From: Lachnoanaerobaculum sp. ICM7
Lineage (GTDB): Bacteria > Bacillota > Clostridia > Lachnospirales > Lachnospiraceae
NCBI RefSeq assembly: GCF_000287675.1
Contig: NZ_ALJL01000036.1
Coordinates: 1-64,000 of the forward strand
Reading direction: 5' to 3'
Length of the DNA stretch: 64,000 nucleotides
Shown here: positions 42,418-50,387 of the stretch, piece by piece
How positions within the stretch are numbered: position 1 is the stretch's first letter
Layout of the letters: every line of letters starts with the position of its first letter
Notes under the pieces: model-generated
The model's database searches: none
Told to the model about the DNA's origin: nothing
Seen by the model: only the letters and a program-made list of their open reading frames with translations
Translations under genes and position numbers: made by a program

Positions 42418-43735
42418 TGGAAAAGTAAATGTAGATTTCAGGGGATTTTTAGATAAATTTCATTTTAAAACCAATATAATCTATTGCATAAAATGGGGGA
42501 TAGTTTCAGTTATAATAGGCGTAGTTGTCGGTGTTGCGGGGTCAAGCTTCGGACATGCCATAGATTTGGCGACAAGAATCTGGAGAAGTCACAGCTATAC
42601 ACTTTACCTTATGCCTATAGCGGGACTTTTGATTGCGGCACTTTATCATTTTATACATGCCGACAATCCGAGAGGTACCAACTATGTAATTGATTCTATC
42701 TCCTCAGGAGAAAGACTGCCTTTAAAGATGGCACCGGCTATTTATATATCATCATTTCTTACACATTTGACTTCAGGAAGTGCGGGAAGAGAAGGTGCGG
42801 CATTGCAGATAGGCGGAAGTATCGGAAGTTTTATAGGAAGAAGATTAAAGCTTGGACAGAGCAGATTTTCAGATAAGGCCGATATAAATATTGCAATAAT
42901 GTGCGGAATGGCGGCATGCTTTTCGGCACTTTTCGGAACACCGATTACAGCATCAATATTCAGTATGGAAATATTCAGCGTAGGTGTAATGTATCATGCG
43001 GCACTTATTCCATGTATACTTTCATCATATGTTGCGGTATATATTGCAGGACTTTTACATACACCCGAAGAGAAATTTATATTGCAAAACACACCGGAGT
43101 GGAGCCTTAAGATGGTATTATTTATGATATTGCTTGCGGCTTTAAGCGCAACGGTGGCGATATTGTTTTCTGTAGTGATGCATGAAAGTGCGGATCTTTA
43201 TAAAAAATATTTTAAAAATCATTATATTAGGATTGTAGTTGCATCAATTTTATTTATAATATTAACTGTAATCTCGGGAAGCAGAGATTATAACGGAGGC
43301 GGATTCTGGCTGATAGAAAGAAGTATGGAAGGAGATGTGAGATATGAAGCATTTCTTATGAAAATACTTTTTACAGCGGTAGCCCTTGGAGGAGGCTTTA
43401 AAGGTGGAGAGATAGTTCCGACATTTGTTATAGGAGCAACCTTCGGAGGTGCTTTTGCAAAGGTATTCGGACTTCCTTATGAGCTATGTACTGTATGCGG
43501 AATGATTGCATGCTTTGTCGGAGTAACCAACTGTCCGATAGCCTCGATTTTTATGGGAATAGAATTTTGCGGTAGCCTTGGACTTAATTATTATGCTATA
43601 GTAGTGGGAGTCAGTTTCGTTTTATCAGGCTATTACGGACTATACAGTTCGCAAAAGTTTGCATACTCAAAAACAGAAGCGAGATATGTAGGTTCAGACG
43701 CAATAAGTATCAGAAAGAAAAGACAAAACAGTTAG
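42410..43735 (+). CDS. CLC-family antiporter, CLC-F (fluoride)-like
   Basis: A 441-aa membrane protein with about ten hydrophobic segments. The usual Cl-type GSGIP motif is not found. Instead it has LPLKMAPAIYISSFLTHL followed by GSAGREGAALQIGGSIGS (about 124-141) with the gating Glu, and GGGFKGGEIVPTFVIGATFGG (in parts, about 326-346). These variants resemble my memory of the CLC-F fluoride/proton antiporter clade rather than chloride channels. No fluoride riboswitch precedes it, since the upstream gene overlaps. General family secure; ion specificity inferred. Confidence 0.82.
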   Translation: MLDGKVNVDFRGFLDKFHFKTNIIYCIKWGIVSVIIGVVVGVAGSSFGHAIDLATRIWRSHSYTLYLMPIAGLLIAALYHFIHADNPRGTNYVIDSISSGERLPLKMAPAIYISSFLTHLTSGSAGREGAALQIGGSIGSFIGRRLKLGQSRFSDKADINIAIMCGMAACFSALFGTPITASIFSMEIFSVGVMYHAALIPCILSSYVAVYIAGLLHTPEEKFILQNTPEWSLKMVLFMILLAALSATVAILFSVVMHESADLYKKYFKNHYIRIVVASILFIILTVISGSRDYNGGGFWLIERSMEGDVRYEAFLMKILFTAVALGGGFKGGEIVPTFVIGATFGGAFAKVFGLPYELCTVCGMIACFVGVTNCPIASIFMGIEFCGSLGLNYYAIVVGVSFVLSGYYGLYSSQKFAYSKTEARYVGSDAISIRKKRQNS

Positions 43736-43745
43736 GAGGTCATTT

Positions 43746-44627
43746 ATGGCTATATTTGAAGGAGCAGGTGTTGCACTTATTACACCTATGAATGAAGACG
43801 GTAGTGTAAATTATAATAAATTGGAGGAAATACTTGAGGAGCAGATAGCAGGCGGTACGGACTGTATTATTGCATGCGGTACAACAGGTGAAGCGTCAAC
43901 TCTTACAATAGAAGAACATTTAGATGTTATAAAGAGAACAATTGAGATAGTAAATAAAAGAATTCCGGTAATTGCAGGTACAGGTTCAAATTCTACGGAA
44001 ACAGCTGTGGAGTTTTCAAAAGAAGCACAGGAATACGGTGCTGACGGTGTGCTTGTGGTTTCACCTTATTACAATAAAGCTACACAAAAAGGACTTATAC
44101 AGCATTTCAGTGCAATAGCAAATGCAATAGATATTCCTGTTGTGCTTTACAATATTCCGGGAAGAACAGGAGTAAATATCGAGCCTGAGACTATTGCATA
44201 CCTGGTAAATAATGTACCTAATATAGTCGGTGTAAAAGAGGCAAGCGGAAACTTTTCAAATGCAATAAAGACTTTGAGACTCTGCCCTGAGATAGATATG
44301 TATTCAGGAAATGACGATCAGGTTGTTCCGCTTATGAGTATCGGAGCAAAAGGAGTTATATCAGTTTTATCAAATGTAGCTCCAAGACAGACACATGATA
44401 TGTGTCAGGCCGCACTTGACGGTGATTTTGTAAAGGCAAGAAAGATGCAGATAGAGGCTCTTGATGTTGTAGAGAATTTGTTTACAGAGGTAAATCCTAT
44501 ACCTGTAAAGGCTGCAATGAACTTACAGGGAAAGAATGTAGGACCGCTTAGACTTCCTCTTACACAGATGGAAAAGGCACATGAGGATGCTTTGGCTAAG
44601 GCTATGAAGGAGTACGGTATATTATAA
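43746..44627 (+). CDS. dapA: 4-hydroxy-tetrahydrodipicolinate synthase
   Basis: Condenses pyruvate with aspartate semialdehyde in lysine/diaminopimelate synthesis. In the 293-aa TIM-barrel, ACGTTGEASTLTIEEH (about 42-57), the catalytic Tyr in LYNIPGRTGVNI (about 134-145) and the Schiff-base Lys in VGVKEASGNFSNAIK (about 162) are present. AGGAGG precedes the ATG by 6 nt. Shares one base with dapB. Confidence 0.96.
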   Translation: MAIFEGAGVALITPMNEDGSVNYNKLEEILEEQIAGGTDCIIACGTTGEASTLTIEEHLDVIKRTIEIVNKRIPVIAGTGSNSTETAVEFSKEAQEYGADGVLVVSPYYNKATQKGLIQHFSAIANAIDIPVVLYNIPGRTGVNIEPETIAYLVNNVPNIVGVKEASGNFSNAIKTLRLCPEIDMYSGNDDQVVPLMSIGAKGVISVLSNVAPRQTHDMCQAALDGDFVKARKMQIEALDVVENLFTEVNPIPVKAAMNLQGKNVGPLRLPLTQMEKAHEDALAKAMKEYGIL

Positions 44628-45379
44628 TGACTAAAATAATATTAAACGGTGCAAACGGAGCCATGGGTAAGGTAGTCAGCGAGCTTATAGCTTTGGATTC
44701 AACTGTTGAAATAGTTGCGGGAGTTGACTTAAATACAGATGTGGACTTAGGATTTCCTGTATTTGACGATATAAGAAAGATAGATATAGAGGCGGATGCC
44801 GTAATTGACTTTGCTTCAGTGAAGGCTGTGGATAATCTTCTGGATTTTATTGAAGAAAAAAAGATACCTGCCGTTATTTGTACCACAGGACTAAGCGAGG
44901 AACAAATCGGAAGAATCAATGAACTTTCAAAAAACACAGCGATTCTTCGTTCAGCAAATATGTCCTTGGGTATAAACACTCTATCAAAAGTTTTGGCACA
45001 GATAGCTCCCACACTTAGAGCTGCAGGCTTTGATATAGAGATAGTGGAAGCACATCACAGAAGAAAACTTGATGCACCGAGCGGTACGGCTATTTTACTT
45101 GCGGATGCGGTAAATGAAAATATGGATGAGAAGCTTACTTATACCTATGACAGAAGCAAAAGACATGAGCCTAGAAGAGCTGATGAGATAGGGCTTTCTG
45201 CTGTAAGAGGCGGTACAATAGTCGGAGATCACGATGTGATCTTTGCAGGTGAAGATGAGGTAATAACGTTCAGTCATAGAGCATATTCCAGAAAGATTTT
45301 TGCAAACGGTGCGATATCGGCAGCGAAATTTTTACAGGGTAAGACTGCAGGATTATATGATATGAGTGATGTAATCTAA
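44627..45379 (+). CDS. dapB: 4-hydroxy-tetrahydrodipicolinate reductase
   Basis: The next step of lysine/DAP synthesis, NAD(P)H-dependent. The 250-aa protein has the N-terminal Rossmann motif LNGANGAMGKVV (5-16) and the catalytic VEAHHRRKLDAPSGTAILLAD (in parts, about 142-162). Coupled to dapA through a one-base overlap (TAATG), matching their sequential roles. Confidence 0.96.
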   Translation: MTKIILNGANGAMGKVVSELIALDSTVEIVAGVDLNTDVDLGFPVFDDIRKIDIEADAVIDFASVKAVDNLLDFIEEKKIPAVICTTGLSEEQIGRINELSKNTAILRSANMSLGINTLSKVLAQIAPTLRAAGFDIEIVEAHHRRKLDAPSGTAILLADAVNENMDEKLTYTYDRSKRHEPRRADEIGLSAVRGGTIVGDHDVIFAGEDEVITFSHRAYSRKIFANGAISAAKFLQGKTAGLYDMSDVI

Positions 45380-45381
45380 AT

Positions 45382-46638
45382 ATGAAGATATTGGGGATTA
45401 TTGCGGAATATAATCCTTTTCACAACGGACATGATTATCAGATAAAAAAAGCAAAAGAAATGTCAGGTGCCGATTATATAATTGCAATTATGAGCGGTAA
45501 TTATGTACAAAGAGGAGCACCGGCTATATTTGATAAAAGCATAAGAACGAAGATGGCGTTAAATGTCGGAATTGATGCGGTTTTTGAAATTCCGGCTCTG
45601 TTTAGCGGTGCAAGTGCAAATGATTTTGCGGGATTTGGGATAAGTCTTTTAAAAATACTTGGAGCAGACTTTATATCTTTCGGTGCTGAAAATGACAATT
45701 ACAAACTTCTTGATACTGTAGCAAAAGTTTTGACGGATAAAGAGCAGGAGCTTGCTGTAAAAAAATATATGGCGGAGGGGCTAAACTATGCCAAAGCAAG
45801 GCATAATGCGATAATAGAGGCATTGAAAGAACGGGAGAGGGAAGATATTACTGAGATAGAGAATATACTTTCTTCTCCCAATAATATACTTGCAATCGAG
45901 TATCTAAAAAATATAAGACTAATTAATGCTGATATTCATCCTGTTATAATCAGTAGAAGCGGAAGCGGCTACCATGAAAAGGAAATAGAGGAGAGCAAGT
46001 TTTCATCGGCTACAGCCATCAGAAGGCTTGTCAGTGAATCAAACTCGGATATATTTATGGAAAGCATAAAAACTGCCATACCCGATGTAAATATAGATTT
46101 ATTTAGAAAAAGTAATCCTGTGTTTGATGATGATTTTTTATTTACTGTACAAAGAAGCATATTGGAAAAGCTAGGTAAGGGTGATGATCTTTCAGAGTAT
46201 TGCGATGTTTCAAAAGAACTTGCCAATACTATGGAGAAAAATATATTTGAACTTGAAAATAAAAACTACGGTGATTTTATTTTGAAGCTTAAAAGTAAGA
46301 ACTTCACATACACCCGAATAAGTAGAGCAATTTTTCATCTGCTTTTAAATCATAAAAAGAAATTATTGGAAGAGATAAAGGCGGAAAAAAATATGGTCGC
46401 CTATCCGATGCTTTTAGGTTTCAGAAAGGATGCAGGCGATCTGCTTTCGGAACTGAAAAAAAGAAGTGAGCTTCCGATTATCAGTAAGGTAAGTAATGCA
46501 GGGAATATATTAAGTCCTGCCAGTCTTAAAATATTTGAAAATAATATCTACGCCGATTTTTTATACAATTCAATTTATTTTGAAAAATACGGTGAAAAGC
46601 TTTGTAATCCGTACAGAAGGAATGTGGTTATGGTATAA
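45382..46638 (+). CDS. tmcAL: tRNA(Met) cytidine acetate ligase
   Basis: Forms N4-acetylcytidine at the wobble base of elongator tRNA-Met using acetate and ATP. The 418-aa protein starts with the HIGH-like nucleotidyltransferase motif GIIAEYNPFHNGHDYQIKKA (in parts, 5-24), then IIAIMSGNYVQRGAPAIFDK (about 33-52) and the SSATAIRRLV segment near 205. It begins 2 bp after dapB. Its stop codon lies inside the -10 box of the rnpB promoter. Confidence 0.92.
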   Translation: MKILGIIAEYNPFHNGHDYQIKKAKEMSGADYIIAIMSGNYVQRGAPAIFDKSIRTKMALNVGIDAVFEIPALFSGASANDFAGFGISLLKILGADFISFGAENDNYKLLDTVAKVLTDKEQELAVKKYMAEGLNYAKARHNAIIEALKEREREDITEIENILSSPNNILAIEYLKNIRLINADIHPVIISRSGSGYHEKEIEESKFSSATAIRRLVSESNSDIFMESIKTAIPDVNIDLFRKSNPVFDDDFLFTVQRSILEKLGKGDDLSEYCDVSKELANTMEKNIFELENKNYGDFILKLKSKNFTYTRISRAIFHLLLNHKKKLLEEIKAEKNMVAYPMLLGFRKDAGDLLSELKKRSELPIISKVSNAGNILSPASLKIFENNIYADFLYNSIYFEKYGEKLCNPYRRNVVMV

Positions 46639-46639
46639 T
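46631..46639 (+). promoter_or_regulatory. extended -10 promoter of rnpB overlapping the tmcAL stop
   Basis: TGGTATAAT (46631-46639) is a perfect extended -10 (TGnTATAAT). The tmcAL TAA (46636-46638) is part of it. No good -35 sits 17 bp upstream; TTGTAA at 46602-46607 is too far. The start would be near 46646, about 30 nt before the RNA's P1 helix. Confidence 0.6.
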
Positions 46640-46676
46640 TTTACCTTGCCAAATCTTTTCCCGGATGTTAAAGTAT

Positions 46677-46997
46677 CCTTTAGTAAAACAGACGGTCGCA
46701 CAAGTGTGAGGAAAGTCCGGGCTTTATAGGGCAGGATGCCGGATAACATCCGGTGGAGGCGACTCCAAGGAAAGTGCAACAGAAAATAACCGCCGAAAGG
46801 TAAGGGTGAAAAGGTGGTGTAAGAGACTACCGCTCATATGGTAACATATGGGGACAGTGTAAACCCCATCCAAAGCAAGACCGAAGCGAATAGGGCGGCC
46901 CGTCCGAAGTTCAGGTAGGTTGCTAGAGCCTTGTGGTAACATAAGGACCAGATAGATGACCGTTTAATACATAACCCGGCTTATGTTTTGCTCAGGC
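46677..46997 (+). ncRNA. rnpB: RNase P RNA, class A
   Basis: Catalytic RNA of RNase P, which removes tRNA 5' leaders. Recognised by conserved cores: GAGGAAAGTCCGGGC (about 46708-46722), AGTGCAACAGAAA near 46777, GGTAAGGGTGAAAAGGTG near 46800, GTAAACCCCATC near 46860, AAGCAAGACC, and the 3' ACCCGGCTTAT. P1 is formed by CTTTAGTAAAACA (46678-46690) with TGTTTTGCTCAGG (46984-46996), and P2 by ACGGTC with GACCGT. About 320 nt, normal size. Exact ends are estimated from P1. Confidence 0.95.
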
Positions 46998-47020
46998 TCC
47001 CAAAAGGGAGCCTGTTTTTT
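46993..47020 (+). terminator. Rho-independent terminator of rnpB
   Basis: CAGGCTCCC (46993-47001), AAAA loop, GGGAGCCTG (47006-47014), six T. Its 5' arm overlaps the outer bases of the RNase P P1 helix, so the mature end is probably made by trimming. Confidence 0.93.
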
Positions 47021-47055
47021 ATACTATGAGTATGTAATATATTTTTCAAAATTCA

Positions 47056-47098
47056 TTGAAATTTAACATATAAAGGTATATGATTGTGTTATCATATA
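47056..47098 (+). promoter_or_regulatory. promoter with palindromic operator for the Panacea/PemK operon
   Basis: -35 TTGAAA (47056-47061), 17 bp, -10 TATGAT (47079-47084). A perfect inverted repeat TATATGAT-n6-ATCATATA (47077-47084/47091-47098) covers the -10 and start site, an expected place for autorepression by a toxin-antitoxin complex. A second imperfect palindrome (CTTTTCTT 47112-47119/AAGAAAAG 47163-47170, with inner GCCAT/ATGGC) fills the leader. Confidence 0.7.
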
Positions 47099-47184
47099 TT
47101 CATAGAGTAGTCTTTTCTTGTAGGTATTTTTATTGGTGCCATTTTATATGGCGAATTTTTATAAGAAAAGAATGGAGGGTAACT

Positions 47185-47676
47185 ATGGAAAGAGTGATTG
47201 ATGTTGCACGATATATTTGTGATGAATATCAAAAAATGTCAGGGGAAGCAATTGATGAGATGAAATTGCATAAACTGCTTTACTTTTCACAGCGAGAAAG
47301 CTTTGCAGTAACAGGTAAGCCACTTTTTGCTGATGAATTTGAAGGATGGCGTTACGGTCCTGTTTGTGTTGCAGTCAGAAAAAGCTTTTGTCAAGGAGAA
47401 ATTATCTCTAAGGAAATAGAAAAAATATCTGATGAAGCAGTATATATTGTTTCTAATGTAATAGCACAATACGGAGAACTGGCATCATGGAAACTTAGCA
47501 AACTTTCACATGATGAGATTTCATGGAAAAATGCACGCAAAGGCTTGAGTGTTTGTGAGAATGGAGATAATAAATTATCTTTGGAAGATATTGAAGAGGA
47601 TGCAAAAAAGGTTAGACCATATGACTATATATGGGATATGTATCTGGATGAATTCGAAGATTACGAGGATTTATGA
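47185..47676 (+). CDS. Panacea (DUF4065) domain antitoxin-like protein
   Basis: A 163-aa protein with the Panacea signature: RVIDVARYICDEY (3-15), MKLHKLLYFSQRESFAVTGKPL (in parts, about 27-48), FEGWRYGPVCVAVRK (about 53-67) and a helical C-terminal part. Panacea domains act as antitoxins against many unrelated toxins. ATG 47185 is chosen for GGAGGGT 6 nt upstream; the in-frame extension to 47080 crosses the promoter and is not coding. It overlaps the PemK-like gene by 4 bp (ATGA), antitoxin first. Confidence 0.85.
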   Translation: MERVIDVARYICDEYQKMSGEAIDEMKLHKLLYFSQRESFAVTGKPLFADEFEGWRYGPVCVAVRKSFCQGEIISKEIEKISDEAVYIVSNVIAQYGELASWKLSKLSHDEISWKNARKGLSVCENGDNKLSLEDIEEDAKKVRPYDYIWDMYLDEFEDYEDL

Positions 47677-48041
47677 TGATAGGAAAAGTCTATAAATCCA
47701 TTGTTCCTTATTATGATAGAGTTAATCGTAGACAAAGTTTTAAAAGTAGACCATGTTTAATAATAGGTCAGGCGGATGCAGGTGACTATGTAGTTTTGCC
47801 TATATCGTCAATTTCTGATAAAAGTAAGGTGAATCCGATTTATGACATAAGTCTTGATTGTTCCGTTTTTACATTTTTACACAAAAATTCTTATTTGAGA
47901 ACACATAAACAAACTGTAGTAAATATATCATTACTTAAAGATCAGTTAGTAGATTTTAAATCAGTACATGAAGAAACATTTTTAGAAAGTATCATTAAAG
48001 TTGAGGAGTTTCAGAAGAAAATGACCTCTGATGCTTTATAA
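47673..48041 (+). CDS. PemK/MazF-like toxin
   Basis: A 122-aa protein of the PemK/MazF-like small beta-barrel type: GKVYKSIVPYYDRVNRRQ (4-21), then SRPCLIIGQADAGDYVVLPISS (in parts, about 24-45), which matches the R-P-x-hydrophobic-hydrophobic core of MazF RNases. The overlap with a Panacea gene makes a type II toxin-antitoxin pair likely. The target RNA sequence cannot be predicted, and toxicity is inferred. The product may also be a non-toxic PemK-fold relative. Confidence 0.75.
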   Translation: MMIGKVYKSIVPYYDRVNRRQSFKSRPCLIIGQADAGDYVVLPISSISDKSKVNPIYDISLDCSVFTFLHKNSYLRTHKQTVVNISLLKDQLVDFKSVHEETFLESIIKVEEFQKKMTSDAL

Positions 48042-48065
48042 AACAGCTTCATATTAAATGCCGAG

Positions 48066-48094
48066 GGTAGGTTGATTATCAACCTGCCTTTTTT
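48066..48094 (+). terminator. Rho-independent terminator of the toxin-antitoxin operon
   Basis: GGTAGGTTGA (48066-48075) pairs with TCAACCTGCC (48079-48088), one wobble, three-base loop, then six T (48089-48094). Confidence 0.9.
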
Positions 48095-48103
48095 GTATAA
48101 AGA

Positions 48104-48136
48104 TTTACTCTATCTTAACCTAATACATGGTAGAAT
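48104..48136 (+). promoter_or_regulatory. response-regulator-type direct repeat and extended -10 for the redox operon
   Basis: TTTACTCTAT (48104-48113) then CTTAACCTAA (48114-48123) form a tandem repeat with an 11-bp period. ATGGTAGAAT, with TAGAAT as -10 (48131-48136) and TGG before it, follows. The stretch 48114-48136 matches 51164-51186 upstream of the TlpA gene at 17 of 23 bases with identical spacing. The repeats replace a -35 box, as in OmpR/PhoB-activated promoters. Confidence 0.65.
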
Positions 48137-48165
48137 ATAGGAAAGCTTAAACGTAGGAGAGTAAG

Positions 48166-49110
48166 ATGAAATATTTCGAGAATAAGTACACGAGATTTCA
48201 AGAGAGAAAAAAGAATATAATACAGGCATTGGCGACACTGGCAACAAATGCAAACTTAAAAGGATTTTTTGAAGGCAGGATATACACAGGAAATACCAAA
48301 GTTGCATGTGTACCGGGGCTTAATTGCTATTCATGTCCGGGGGCGGTAGGCTCATGCCCCATAGGTTCATTACAGGCCGTAATAGGCAGTAAGAAATTCA
48401 GCATATCATACTATGTATTCGGAATAATGATACTGATAGGAGCATTACTCGGAAGACTGGTATGCGGACTTTTATGTCCTTTCGGATTTGTACAGGATCT
48501 TTTATATAAGATACCGACACCGAAATTTAAAATACCTGAAAAGATAGACAGACCGCTCAGATACTTAAAATATGCAATATTACTTGTATTTGTAATACTT
48601 CTGCCGATGTTTTTGACAAATCAATTCGGACTTGGAGCACCTTATTTTTGTAAGCTTATCTGTCCGGCAGGAACATTGGGCGGAGCACTGCCTTTACTTG
48701 CAACAAATGAAGGACTCAGAAGCACTATCGGATTTTTATTTTTCTGGAAACTCAGCATTTTAATAGTAATAGTGGCATTATCAATATTTACATACAGACC
48801 GTTTTGCAAATATATATGTCCGCTTGGAGCATTCTACTCATTCTTTAACAAAATAGGATTTTATAAGATGGAGTTTGTTCCGGACAAATGTGTAAATTGC
48901 GGACTTTGTGAAAAGTCATGTAAGATGGATATAAATGTCAGAGCAAATCCGAACTCATTGGAATGTATCAGATGCGGAGCCTGTACAGCGGCCTGCAGAC
49001 ATGACGCACTTGTAATGACATATGCCGGATTAGGAAAGAAAAAAGAAGATAAGCCTGTAGCGGCTAAGACATGCAGTGGAAATTGCAGAGGATGTGCCCA
49101 TGTGGAATAG
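48166..49110 (+). CDS. membrane 4Fe-4S ferredoxin-like protein (NapH/YccM type)
   Basis: A 314-aa electron-transfer protein with about five membrane helices. It has cysteine clusters on loops: NCYSCPGAVGSCPIG (about 52-66), VCGLLCPFGFVQD (about 102-114), KLICPAG and CKYICPLGAFYS (about 206-225). Two ferredoxin 4Fe-4S motifs follow, CVNCGLCEKSCKMD (about 245-258) and CIRCGACTAACRHD (about 268-281). The tail ends CSGNCRGCAHVE. It probably moves electrons across the membrane to extracytoplasmic partners such as the CXXC peptide and TlpA-like protein in this cluster. Overlaps the kinase gene by 11 bp. Confidence 0.87.
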   Translation: MKYFENKYTRFQERKKNIIQALATLATNANLKGFFEGRIYTGNTKVACVPGLNCYSCPGAVGSCPIGSLQAVIGSKKFSISYYVFGIMILIGALLGRLVCGLLCPFGFVQDLLYKIPTPKFKIPEKIDRPLRYLKYAILLVFVILLPMFLTNQFGLGAPYFCKLICPAGTLGGALPLLATNEGLRSTIGFLFFWKLSILIVIVALSIFTYRPFCKYICPLGAFYSFFNKIGFYKMEFVPDKCVNCGLCEKSCKMDINVRANPNSLECIRCGACTAACRHDALVMTYAGLGKKKEDKPVAAKTCSGNCRGCAHVE

Positions 49111-50188
49111 ACTTTCTATAAGAGCAAAACTGACGCTGGTTACAGGTGCTGTGCTTTGTACAATATCTTTAGTGTCATATCTTATAAATATAGGAAATGC
49201 CTCAACGATATTTATATTGCCGGATAATGCCAATATAACAGAGGCCGCCGGTGAGAACTGTTTTCAGCTGGATATGAATGTGGCACAGGAGACATTCAGA
49301 ATAAATTGTTTTTATATAACAATGCTCTGCTCTGTGATAGGAACTGCACTTATGTGGTATGTCAGCGGAAAAGTCTTAAAGCCTTTGAATACATTTGCGG
49401 ATACTATAAAAGATCTTGATATAAATAAAATAAATGAAGAGATAAATGTGGTTAAGACAAAAGACGAAGTAGGAGAATTACAAAACGCCTTCAACTATAT
49501 GCTTCAAAATATCAAAGAGTCATATATAAGACAAAAAAGTTTTTCACAGAATGCCGCGCATGAACTTAAGACTCCTGTTGCCGCAATAAAGACAAACTTG
49601 GAAGTTTTGAGTATGGACGATGAACCGGGAGTTGAGGAGTATAAAGACTTTGTAAACGTAGTGGACAGACAGGTGGAAATGATGAGTTCAATAGTACAGG
49701 GACTCAGACTTTTAAGCAGCGGTGAAGAGCTTAATCTTGAGAAAGTATGCCTTCAAACAATTGTTGATGAGGTAATATCGGATTTAAGAAATGATTTGGA
49801 AAGTAAAATGCAAAAGATAAGTATAGATTTTGATAATAAAAAATTTATCGTATCTGCAGACAGAGTACTTTTAAAACAGGCAATCTTTAATCTTATGCAC
49901 AATGCAATAAGATATTCAAATAAAGAGGCAAGCATTGAAATCAGGCTTAAAGATAATATATTAAGTATAAAAAATTACGGAGTCGGAATACCGAAAGAAG
50001 ATTTGGAAAAAATATTTGATGCATTTTATTGTGTAGACAAATCCAGATCGAAAAAATACGGCGGAAGCGGCCTCGGACTTGCAATAACCAAGGAAATAAT
50101 GAATAAGCACAAGTTTAATATAAGTGCGAACAGTATGAAAAATGATTTTGTAGAACTTTTAATAGATTTCAAAGGAGAACATAAATGA
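49100..50188 (+). CDS. sensor histidine kinase
   Basis: A 362-aa membrane kinase: TM1 (about 11-31), a short external loop (32-69), TM2 (about 70-90), HAMP (about 90-145), HisKA with His154 in SQNAAHELKTPVAAIK, and an ATPase domain with NLMHNAIRYSN (about 268), GVGIPKEDLEKIFDAFY and GGSGLGLAI (about 320). The external loop or its edges contain Cys54 and Cys70, which could form a disulfide and sense redox state (inference). ATG 49100 is preferred to GTG 49076. Its partner is probably the regulator at 51850-52512 on the other strand. Confidence 0.88.
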   Translation: MWNRLSIRAKLTLVTGAVLCTISLVSYLINIGNASTIFILPDNANITEAAGENCFQLDMNVAQETFRINCFYITMLCSVIGTALMWYVSGKVLKPLNTFADTIKDLDINKINEEINVVKTKDEVGELQNAFNYMLQNIKESYIRQKSFSQNAAHELKTPVAAIKTNLEVLSMDDEPGVEEYKDFVNVVDRQVEMMSSIVQGLRLLSSGEELNLEKVCLQTIVDEVISDLRNDLESKMQKISIDFDNKKFIVSADRVLLKQAIFNLMHNAIRYSNKEASIEIRLKDNILSIKNYGVGIPKEDLEKIFDAFYCVDKSRSKKYGGSGLGLAITKEIMNKHKFNISANSMKNDFVELLIDFKGEHK

Positions 50189-50346
50189 AAGAATTGATAA
50201 AAAAAGCTGAAAAGAGCAGAATACTTCCATTTGCAGCTCTCGGAATAGGAGCAATAATGGTGGTAGCCGGTGTTATAAGAGATGAGCATCTTGTAGTATT
50301 AAAAAAGGCGGTCAATATATGCCTTGAATGTATCGGTATAGGATAA
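50185..50346 (+). CDS. CD1871A-type small CXXC membrane peptide
   Basis: A 53-aa peptide too short for most gene finders. A charged start (MKELIKKAEKSR) leads into one membrane helix (about 13-31), and a C-terminal CLEC motif (Cys46, Cys49) lies just before the end. AAGGAGAA precedes the ATG, which overlaps the kinase stop (ATGA). I recognise it as the CD1871A family of CXXC peptides, which occur beside membrane ferredoxins and thioredoxin-like lipoproteins. A role in thiol relay across the membrane is inferred. Confidence 0.8.
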   Translation: MKELIKKAEKSRILPFAALGIGAIMVVAGVIRDEHLVVLKKAVNICLECIGIG

Positions 50347-50387
50347 TAGCGATATTACATCGTTAAAATAAATTTAAGGAGAAATAT

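Noticed and set aside
43736-43745. Lysine riboswitch or T-box before dapA or aspartokinase
   Set aside because: The gaps are only about 10-30 bp, far too short, and no such core was seen.
46570-46942. Short minus-strand frames near 46570-46779 and 46724-46942
   Set aside because: They overlap the conserved RNase P RNA and tmcAL end and have no start signals.
47080-47184. 35-codon N-terminal extension of the Panacea protein
   Set aside because: It runs through the promoter -10 box and palindromes; GGAGGGT places the start at 47185.
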